A stretch of 12,068 nt of DNA from Capsulimonas sp. GTDB taxonomy: Bacteria; Armatimonadota; Armatimonadia; Armatimonadales; Capsulimonadaceae. The position numbers and the translations under genes were made by a program. Below the pieces are notes generated by a model that was given only the letters and a program-made list of their open reading frames with translations, ran no database searches and was not told the DNA's origin. The first letter of the stretch is position 1. Every line of letters starts with the position of its first letter. The stretch lies in contig JAOQAA010000580.1 of NCBI GenBank assembly GCA_025963815.1, forward strand, positions 1-12,068, in the 5' to 3' direction. Of the stretch, positions 6,366 to 12,068 are shown one piece after another.

Positions 6366-7568
6366 CTAAAATCCGTCCTTCAAGAAGCAAGTCGCGGGCG
6401 GCAGCAGCGCCGCAAGCAGTTGGTACGCGCTCTCGTCCCGAACTTCCATGCGTCCAGCTGTGCGAAGACGATCGAGAGACGGCTGGCCCCAGTACGCCTG
6501 GGACAGCGTGGCGATGTCCAGCGTGATTTCGGGCGCCGCTTCGGTTCGCGTGACGCTGACTTGCCCGGCTTCGACCGTCACCACGAAGACGCCGTTGTTC
6601 CACTCGGCCTGCCCGTCGGTAACGCCGATCACCACGCGGCCGCTGAAGTCGACGGTGGGTTTGAGGGCGGACAATGCGTGGTCAATCGAGACGATGCGGC
6701 CCATGAACAACGGGATCAGGCGAGTCTGGAGGTCGTAGCCCTGGACATAGAGGCTGAGTGGGTCGTCGAGCGGCGCGCTCCAGGAGACCTTGGCAAGCTG
6801 CGTGCCGTAATAGTGGAGCATGGACAGCAGGCCGCGATACGCGGACGGCGTCAGCACGAAGAACTCATGCAGAGTCGCCGTATCGCCTTCGGCGGGATAT
6901 CGAAAGACGAGATAACCTTCATCAGTGCTTGTTGCGGGATTGCGATAAACGTAGGTGTACGTCGTGTAACCGTCTCTGTGATCGAGGCCTTTCCAGTAGT
7001 TCGGATCGAGATCGGTGCGCGTGGCCATGCCCCGGTAGCGCTGAGTATACGCATCGTAGATCGGCCGAACAACATCCACGGCCTCCATGCCCTCATAACG
7101 GCGCGTGTCGCGGCCTTCGGGGTAGCTGGGGATCATGGCGAGGGCGATAGTGTAGCTGCGCTGTTCGCCCACCCAGTCCCAGCCATGTTTGCGATAGAAG
7201 GCGTAGGAAAAGGGAAACAGGCCGCTGAGCGGCTGGGCGCGCTCGCGGGCGTCCCGCAGGCCCTCGGCGAGCAGGCGCGCGACGTAACCTCGCCCGCGGC
7301 AGTCGGCGGCGCAGGCGACGCCCGCGACGCCGCTGAGAGCGATCTCAGCCCCGCCGTCCCAGCGCAGATGCAGCGGGTGGTAGGTGGCGGCCGCAACCAA
7401 GCGGCCCGCTTCGAAGAAGCCAAGCTTGGGAGAGCGGGGCTTATCCAGCGGAAGCGCGCCGGTGAACTCCAGCGCCGCCGGACGGCGTCCGCGCGAGAAC
7501 GCTTCGTTCATAAGGGCCGAGTGGGCGGCGTCATCACCCAGCGTTAGCCAGCGAAGTTCTGGTGTCAT
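6366..7568 (-). CDS. Eis-like GNAT N-acetyltransferase with C-terminal sterol-carrier-like domain
   Basis: This 400-residue protein has the layout of Eis-type enzymes, which acetylate amines using acetyl-CoA. The N-terminal GNAT domain contains VAGVACAADCRGRGYVARLL (82-101), with the RGRGY pyrophosphate-binding loop. It is followed by LFPFSYAFYRKHGW, whose Tyr125 matches the catalytic general acid of Eis (Tyr126 in the mycobacterial protein). A second GNAT-like half follows, and about 290-400 form the SCP2-like domain. The protein ends in Phe400; in Eis the carboxylate of the terminal Phe is the general base, and this is kept. The ATG overlaps the rsgA stop by 4 bp (7565-7568), which implies translational coupling. 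The substrate is unknown: Eis relatives act on aminoglycosides, polyamines or protein lysines, and resistance should not be assumed. Confidence 0.85.
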   Translation of the reverse strand: MTPELRWLTLGDDAAHSALMNEAFSRGRRPAALEFTGALPLDKPRSPKLGFFEAGRLVAAATYHPLHLRWDGGAEIALSGVAGVACAADCRGRGYVARLLAEGLRDARERAQPLSGLFPFSYAFYRKHGWDWVGEQRSYTIALAMIPSYPEGRDTRRYEGMEAVDVVRPIYDAYTQRYRGMATRTDLDPNYWKGLDHRDGYTTYTYVYRNPATSTDEGYLVFRYPAEGDTATLHEFFVLTPSAYRGLLSMLHYYGTQLAKVSWSAPLDDPLSLYVQGYDLQTRLIPLFMGRIVSIDHALSALKPTVDFSGRVVIGVTDGQAEWNNGVFVVTVEAGQVSVTRTEAAPEITLDIATLSQAYWGQPSLDRLRTAGRMEVRDESAYQLLAALLPPATCFLKDGF

Positions 7569-8572
7569 GCAGTCGACAGTTCGGCAAAGCTCCGGTAACG
7601 GCGCTCGTCGATCTTTCCTTCCTCCCGCGCCGCGCAGATCGCGCAGCCGAGTTCATCAAGATGCCGGCAGTCCGCAAAGCGACACTCGCCGAGGTAGGGC
7701 TTGAACTCCGGAAAACAATACTGAATGTCCTCTTTATCGACATCCCAAAAGTCTAATTGCCGCAAGCCAGGCGTATCCGCCACCCAGCCCGCTTTGCCTT
7801 CTTCGAGCGGGATCAACTCGGCGCTCGTCGTGGTATGGCGGCCTTTGTAGGTGATGTAGCCAATATCGCCCACGCGAAGGTCCAGTCCCGGACAGAGGGC
7901 GTTGATCATGCGGCTCTTGCCCACGCCGCTGGGGCCGGCGAAGGCCGAGATCTTGCCGCGCAGCTCCGCGCGCAGATCATCGATGCCGATATTTTGCCTG
8001 GCGCTCACATACCAGATCCGATATCCCGCCCGCTCGTACACCGCCATGCGCAGGCGCAGCGATTCTTCCTCGCCGGGATCCACGAGATCGATCTTGTTGA
8101 CGACGATGCTCGCGGTAATATCCGCCGATTCCGCCATGACCAAAAATCGATCGAGCAGCCAGGGGTCCGGCTGCGGCTCTTTGGCCGCGCAGGCGACAAA
8201 AAGATGGTCGAGATTGGCGACCAGCGTGTGCTGGCCGCGCTGTGAGGGAGATTCGCGCGCAAGCTCGGTGCGGCGCGGCAGGATCTCCTCGATCATGGCG
8301 AGGTCTGGATCGATCACCACACGCTCGCCGACCGCGATTGGATCGGTGTCGCGGCGTTTCTTCGCCGTTTCCACACGCTTTGCCCGGCTACCGGAAGTGG
8401 AGTAGACAAGCTCCTTCTTCAGATTGCCCCGCAGCTTGCAGACAACCACCCCATGCTCTTCGGTCTGCACATGGTAATTGCCGCTGTTCACACGGAAGAC
8501 CGTGCCTTCTACCAGCGACTTCACGAGCAATTCTTTTTCACTTTGTTTTTCTAAATCTATGGAGAACCTCAA
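7565..8572 (-). CDS. rsgA: Small ribosomal subunit biogenesis GTPase RsgA
   Basis: A circularly permuted GTPase that acts late in 30S subunit maturation. An OB-fold lies at about 20-105. The GTPase motifs come in the permuted order: G4 NKID (159-162), then G1 GPSGVGKS (213-220), G2 RHTTT (245-249) and G3 DTPG (266-269). A C-terminal zinc site follows, with Cys297, Cys302, His304 and Cys310 (GECRFADCRHLDELGC). Length (335 residues) is normal. The frame opens with TTG at 8572, about 24 bases after the predicted transcription start and without a Shine-Dalgarno site. GTG at 8524 is an alternative that would still keep the OB-fold. It is the first gene of the leftward cluster and is divergent from the AraC-type regulator. 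Confidence 0.95.
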   Translation of the reverse strand: MRFSIDLEKQSEKELLVKSLVEGTVFRVNSGNYHVQTEEHGVVVCKLRGNLKKELVYSTSGSRAKRVETAKKRRDTDPIAVGERVVIDPDLAMIEEILPRRTELARESPSQRGQHTLVANLDHLFVACAAKEPQPDPWLLDRFLVMAESADITASIVVNKIDLVDPGEEESLRLRMAVYERAGYRIWYVSARQNIGIDDLRAELRGKISAFAGPSGVGKSRMINALCPGLDLRVGDIGYITYKGRHTTTSAELIPLEEGKAGWVADTPGLRQLDFWDVDKEDIQYCFPEFKPYLGECRFADCRHLDELGCAICAAREEGKIDERRYRSFAELSTA

Positions 8573-8597
8573 TTGGATTTCACGAAAGCCATTCTTA

Positions 8598-8614
8598 ATG
8601 GGATACTATCCCAT
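8598..8614. promoter_or_regulatory. Perfect 17-bp palindrome over the rsgA -10 box
   Basis: ATGGGATACTATCCCAT is a perfect palindrome with 8-bp arms around a central C. It covers the whole -10 box of the rsgA promoter (8603-8608). A protein bound here would block transcription, so it is a good operator candidate. The regulator is not known from the sequence. Confidence 0.55.
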
Positions 8615-8631
8615 CCGATTCGATTTGTCAA
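8603..8631 (-). promoter_or_regulatory. SigA-type promoter of the rsgA cluster
   Basis: On the minus strand TTGACA (8626-8631) and TAGTAT (8603-8608) are 17 bases apart, with a perfect -35 and a -10 one base off consensus. Transcription should start near 8596. The first ATG downstream (8592) opens a seven-codon frame whose stop overlaps the rsgA TTG. Confidence 0.85.
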
Positions 8632-8664
8632 TCACCGCGCCTGCGATTCGGCGTTTCTTCAACA

Positions 8665-8694
8665 TTGCGTCAGCGCCGCTTCGTCCGGTATCAT
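8665..8694 (+). promoter_or_regulatory. Possible promoter of the AraC-type regulator, giving a leaderless mRNA
   Basis: TTGCGT (8665-8670) and TATCAT (8689-8694) are 18 bases apart. The predicted start point, seven bases after the -10 box, is the A of the ATG at 8701. The -35 box is only a fair match. Confidence 0.5.
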
Positions 8695-8700
8695 GCAGTC

Positions 8701-9564
8701 ATGCGCAGCGAAGAATGGGTGACATTGGACAAAGGCTCCGGACTGACCGTCATCGGCGGACGGCCCACAGTGATGCCGCAGTACCATCGGCACCAGCAGA
8801 TCGAGCTGAACTTTCTGCCGCAGGGAAGCATGACGTATTTGTTCGCGGGAGTCCAGCGCACGGCGCCCACGGGCCGGCTGGCGGTGTTCTGGGCGGCCTT
8901 CCCGCATCGGGTAATCCATGTGGAGGGCGACCCGACGTTTTACTGCTTTTATCTGCCGCTCGCCAAGTTTCTGCAATGGCGGCTGCCGGGAGAGTTGACG
9001 ACAGCGGTTCTGAACGGCGCTCTTGTGATTGACGGCGACGATTCACACGCCGCGATCGACCGCTTATTACTGCCGCGCTGGGCGGAGGAGCTGGCCGAGA
9101 GCAATCCCGCGCGAGAGACCACCTGCTATTTGGAAATCGAGGCCAGGATGCGCCGGCTTTCCATGTCGCTTCACACACATACCCCGCTCAGCAGAGACGC
9201 CGAACGTATCACGGGCCTGGCGTCCACGGCAAGCGAAATGGAAAAGGTCGAGCGGATCACGGCGGTGATCGCGTCCCGTTATACAGACACCATTGGCGTC
9301 AGCGAGGTGGCGGATCTCGTAGGACTGCACCCCAAGTACGCGATGACGCTGTTCAAGAAGAACTTTGGAATGTCGATCTTGGAGTACTTGACCCGCCATC
9401 GCCTCTCCCATGCCCAGCGACTGCTGGCGACGACTAATGATAAGATCATCGACATCGCACTGGACGCCGGATTTGGCTCGGCGAGCCGCTTCTATGAAGT
9501 CTTTGAACGCGAGTGCGGCCAATCGCCGCGTGAGTTTCGGAGGAAGATGCAGTTTGGAGAATAG
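8701..9564 (+). CDS. AraC-family transcriptional regulator, MelR-like
   Basis: A 288-residue regulator with an N-terminal cupin sugar-sensing domain (about 15-95; HRHQQIELNFLPQGSMTYLF, then VFWAAFPHRV) and a C-terminal pair of helix-turn-helix motifs (about 185-285). The second motif, DIALDAGFGSASRFYEVFERECGQSPREFRR, is the AraC family signature (shown here in part: FGSASRFYEVF). From memory the sequence resembles E. coli MelR, which controls alpha-galactoside use, at the HxHxQ(I/V)E start, the FWA..PH motif and LTRHRLSHAQRLL. A MelA-like GH4 gene lies about 640 bp away, which supports a role in alpha-galactoside sensing. That link is inferred. ATG 8701 is chosen because a promoter ends just before it; TTG 8665 is a possible longer start but would fall on the -35 box. 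Confidence 0.9.
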   Translation: MRSEEWVTLDKGSGLTVIGGRPTVMPQYHRHQQIELNFLPQGSMTYLFAGVQRTAPTGRLAVFWAAFPHRVIHVEGDPTFYCFYLPLAKFLQWRLPGELTTAVLNGALVIDGDDSHAAIDRLLLPRWAEELAESNPARETTCYLEIEARMRRLSMSLHTHTPLSRDAERITGLASTASEMEKVERITAVIASRYTDTIGVSEVADLVGLHPKYAMTLFKKNFGMSILEYLTRHRLSHAQRLLATTNDKIIDIALDAGFGSASRFYEVFERECGQSPREFRRKMQFGE

Positions 9565-9584
9565 GGATTAACAGGAATTAGGGA

Positions 9585-10193
9585 CTAACGCCCCGCAGAT
9601 TCGGCGAACGAGTGGCGCAGGCGCCAGCCGTTTTTCAGATCGTGCTCGATCATCACATAGGCGACCAGCAGCATGGCGGCGAAGGGAATCGCCGGAGCGC
9701 CTTCGGCGGGACAGATTTTATACATGTCCGCCGGATCGCCGTCGGCCATGAAGGTGAGAGCGCGGCCCCGGCCGCCGTGCGGGGTGAGCCAGCTGCCGCG
9801 CCATCCGTTGCCGTGCAGGTCGAAGCCGCCAGTGCGGCTGTCGCCCAGGGTAATGCGCGTGACGGGATTGAACAAACCTTCGTTACCGACAAAATAGCTC
9901 GCCAGGGCCACGCCGCCCAGCGCGGAAGGCGCAGTGAGGGTGCGGATACCGTCGCGGCGTACGATCGGTAAGAGACGATCCGAGCCGGCGACGACGATCC
10001 CTTCCCCAATATGAAAGGTCGCCGCCGCCGCGCCGTTTGCCCACACGCCGACATGGCTCCATTGATAGTGCTGCGCCAGAACGTGCACACTTGCAGACGA
10101 GCGGCTGCGCACGGACTTTGTGCGAGTTGGCGTAATCACGATCGGTTGTGTTATCGAGCTATAAGGATCTACGGGTCTGAACCTCGGTTTCAC
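9585..10193 (-). CDS. Conserved-looking protein of unknown function downstream of the GH4 gene
   Basis: I do not recognise this 202-residue protein. The first 40 residues are basic and rich in Ser, Thr and Arg (RTKSVRSRSSAS). The middle has short strand-like segments with many Gly (LGGVALASYFVGNEG, TGGFDLHGNGWRGSW). A hydrophobic stretch at 168-182 (AIPFAAMLLVAYVMI) is followed by a basic C-terminus. It could be a small beta-sandwich with a membrane-touching helix, but this is speculation. The frame opens with GTG at 10193, 12 bp after the GH4 stop and on the same strand, so it is probably co-transcribed with it. No Shine-Dalgarno site is visible, and the true start may lie further in. Its stop faces the regulator gene across a 20-bp gap with no terminator. 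Confidence 0.55.
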   Translation of the reverse strand: MKPRFRPVDPYSSITQPIVITPTRTKSVRSRSSASVHVLAQHYQWSHVGVWANGAAAATFHIGEGIVVAGSDRLLPIVRRDGIRTLTAPSALGGVALASYFVGNEGLFNPVTRITLGDSRTGGFDLHGNGWRGSWLTPHGGRGRALTFMADGDPADMYKICPAEGAPAIPFAAMLLVAYVMIEHDLKNGWRLRHSFAESAGR

Positions 10194-10205
10194 AGAATCA
10201 TTGGG

Positions 10206-12068
10206 CTAGAAGTTCGGTTTCGAAACCGACACGGAATATCCCCAGCCGCCATCGTGGTTGGTGACTTTGACGAGAATTCGGTTGACGCCCGCGTTCAGGC
10301 GAATGGCGACCTGATCTTCCTTCGGGTGCAGGCTGCGCTTGGCGTCGTTCGTGTGAATGACGCGGCCGTTGAGCCAAACTTGAATGCCGTCGTCGCTGCC
10401 GCAGTGCAAAACAGCCTCGCGCGCATGGATCGATTCTACCTCAGAATACCCATATGCAGCAACAAACTCGTAAGGACCAATCTCTGCTCGAAGGTCTACG
10501 GAGCCTTTTTTCATCGCGGCGTTTTCGCGCCACATGATCTTGCGGCCGTCCAAAGCAGTGTACTCCGCGCTGCGATTGATCTCGCCCTCGGCTCCCAGCG
10601 AAGCCTCCAGCTCTGTCGGAAGCGCCAGTGAAATTTCGCCCGCGGTCTCTCCCGAAAATGGTCCGGCGATGCTCCAGTCCCGAAGCGCATCCTCGGCGGC
10701 GGCCTTCTGCGCGGCGTCCCAGCTGGCGCGCAGATCCCGGGGATCGACGGGGCCGAAACTCTTGCCGCTGGTGAGAACGCGGGTCGGCGCATCGAGCTTC
10801 GGCAGCAAGTCGCCGTGCGCGGCGATCAGTTCGTCGCACATCTCCACAATCTGGTCCAGCGTCAAAGTCGCCGCCGTCAGGGGGTCGAACATCGCCGCCT
10901 GATAAACATGGTCACGCCGTCCGTGCAGAGCCGCCTGGATGAACAGTTCGTGCTGGGCGACATGCGGCTGCATGTAGGCCAGCAGCTGTGTGGGCAGCGC
11001 GCCGACTGTGGTGAAGCGCAGGCCGCTCCGGTCCACAAGGGTCGGGACTTCGGCGATGGCGTCATTGGGCAGGTTCGAGATCGCGCCGTTGTTCGGCATA
11101 TTGCCGTAGACCACGGACGGCGTTCCCGTCACCACGGAATGGATGATCGTGCTGCCGTACTCCTGGCTTCGATGCACTTCCATCGGATCATCAGAGACGC
11201 TGAATGTCTTCATGCGCTCGAATTCGTCGACGATGCCGTCACAGCGGCGCAGGTACTCATCAAGCGGCACGTCATATTGGGCGATAACGCCTGCGCCGCG
11301 CGGAATAAAGTACGGGCTGTATTCGGCGTTGTGCTCACTGGACTCAGTGACGTAATAGCCCAGACGCTTCATCAGCTCGAAGCGGACTTTGTTGGAGCTG
11401 TAAACCTTGGGATCATCCATCGCCGCGAAAAGGCGCGGGTAAAGATCGACGCCGTTCTTCTTCATCTCCAGATAGAACGCCATATGGTTGATGCCGGCGC
11501 ACGTAAAGGCGACTTCTTTCGCATCCTCGCCGATGTATCCCATCAGCTGATTGAACGTGCCCTGAACGCTGTGGCACAGACCAACCGCGCGGATGCCGCT
11601 GGTGCGCGTGATCGTCTGCATGTTCATCGACATCGGGTTCGAATAGTTCAGCAGGATTGCGTCCGGGCACAGCTCCTCCATCGTATGAACGAGCTCGGTG
11701 AGCATCGGGAAGGTGCGCAGGGCGCGGAATAGGCCGCCGGGGCCGGTGGTGTCGGCAATTGTGAAGTTCAGGCCATACTTACGCGGGATCTCAAAATCCA
11801 CCAGCGTCGAATTAAAGCCGCCGATCTGGACCATATTGATGACGAAGTCCGCGCCCTCCAGGGCTTTGCGCAGATCGAGCGTGGCTTCGATGGTGGGATT
11901 GGCCCCTAATGTCTTCGCGACTTTGCGGCAGAGGTTCGCGCCCACTTCCAGCCGTTCGGCGTCGATGTCCATGTAGGTGAACGTGGCGTCACGGAATTCG
12001 GGATAGCCGAGGATATCGCCGGTCAAATTTTTCGAGAACACGACGCTGCCCGCGCCGATCATTGCGAC
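10206..12068 (-). CDS. GH4 alpha-galactosidase (MelA-like) with extra C-terminal domain, 5' end outside the window
   Basis: An NAD+- and divalent-metal-dependent GH4 glycosidase that cleaves alpha-galactosides such as melibiose by an oxidation-elimination mechanism. Counting from the ATG at 12062, it shows the Rossmann motif IGAGS (2-6), MDID (31-34), TIADTTGPGG (101-110), NYSNPM (139-144), CHSVQG (Cys163) and CAGINHMAFY (His193). Cys and His of the last two motifs bind the metal in this family. Residues 1-430 follow E. coli MelA closely. Residues 463-612 add a domain not found in MelA, with DWSIAGPF, GSDDGIQVWLNG (555-566) and LNAGVNRILVKV, typical of PA14/NPCBM-like beta-sandwiches that bind sugars. 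The frame stays open (V-A before the Met) to the window edge, and the Rossmann strand lacks its usual first residues, so the real start lies beyond 12068. The alpha-galactosidase specificity is inferred from MelA likeness. Confidence 0.93.
   Translation of the reverse strand, partial: VAMIGAGSVVFSKNLTGDILGYPEFRDATFTYMDIDAERLEVGANLCRKVAKTLGANPTIEATLDLRKALEGADFVINMVQIGGFNSTLVDFEIPRKYGLNFTIADTTGPGGLFRALRTFPMLTELVHTMEELCPDAILLNYSNPMSMNMQTITRTSGIRAVGLCHSVQGTFNQLMGYIGEDAKEVAFTCAGINHMAFYLEMKKNGVDLYPRLFAAMDDPKVYSSNKVRFELMKRLGYYVTESSEHNAEYSPYFIPRGAGVIAQYDVPLDEYLRRCDGIVDEFERMKTFSVSDDPMEVHRSQEYGSTIIHSVVTGTPSVVYGNMPNNGAISNLPNDAIAEVPTLVDRSGLRFTTVGALPTQLLAYMQPHVAQHELFIQAALHGRRDHVYQAAMFDPLTAATLTLDQIVEMCDELIAAHGDLLPKLDAPTRVLTSGKSFGPVDPRDLRASWDAAQKAAAEDALRDWSIAGPFSGETAGEISLALPTELEASLGAEGEINRSAEYTALDGRKIMWRENAAMKKGSVDLRAEIGPYEFVAAYGYSEVESIHAREAVLHCGSDDGIQVWLNGRVIHTNDAKRSLHPKEDQVAIRLNAGVNRILVKVTNHDGGWGYSVSVSKPNF

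Noticed and set aside
6420..7547. Long rightward open frame over the acetyltransferase
   Set aside because: Antisense shadow; the GNAT motifs and the coupled start are on the minus strand.
6366..7568. Calling the acetyltransferase an aminoglycoside-resistance gene
   Set aside because: Eis-type relatives have varied substrates and nothing here shows a drug substrate.
9565..9584. Terminator between the regulator and the convergent unknown gene
   Set aside because: The 20-bp gap has short direct repeats (GGGATTAACAGGAATTAGGG) but no stem or T-run.
10815..11732. Rightward open frame over the GH4 gene
   Set aside because: Antisense to a strongly conserved MelA-like region.

Overview
The window is GC-rich, compact bacterial chromosomal DNA with ten protein-coding genes, no RNA genes, no intact mobile element with a transposase and no CRISPR array. 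A diderm bacterium is suggested by a secreted protein ending in a terminal phenylalanine, typical of outer-membrane barrels. The mix of genes (a MelA-type GH4 enzyme fused to a binding-type domain, a MelR-like regulator, an Eis-type acetyltransferase, and C-rich palindromic repeats between genes) reminds me of Armatimonadota such as Capsulimonas. That placement is a guess and the sequence alone does not prove it.

Layout. Positions 1-112 hold a G-rich inverted repeat without a gene. 153-1448 (+) encodes a PRC-barrel/MgtE-N/CBS protein behind a perfect consensus promoter. 1462-1613 is a paired-hairpin repeat. 1619-2188 (-) is a beta-carbonic-anhydrase-like protein, sharing a back-to-back promoter region with a GT-B glycosyltransferase (2392-4092, +). 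4189-4911 (+) is a small exported barrel-like protein ending in a strong terminator. 5011-5186 is a cloverleaf-like palindromic repeat. Then follows a leftward cluster: rsgA (7565-8572), an Eis-like GNAT (6366-7568, overlapping rsgA by 4 bp) and galM (5212-6174), with a second copy of the paired-hairpin repeat (6223-6361) between the last two. Rightward from 8701 runs a MelR-like AraC regulator. It converges on a leftward pair: a MelA-like GH4 enzyme (10206 to beyond the window end) followed by an unrecognised gene (9585-10193).

How the genes may work together. The right half has a galactoside theme. A GH4 alpha-galactosidase would release galactose, GalM would interconvert its anomers, and a MelR-like regulator would sense the sugar. 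Linking the three is inference: they are neighbours but not one operon. rsgA and the acetyltransferase look translationally coupled, with rsgA supplying ribosome maturation. The left-hand genes look like independent housekeeping or accessory functions.

Two themes deserve attention. First, several genes have excellent -35/-10 boxes so close to the start codon that their mRNAs should be leaderless or nearly so, while others use clear Shine-Dalgarno sites. Second, the intergenic spaces are filled with highly structured palindromic repeats of at least two families.
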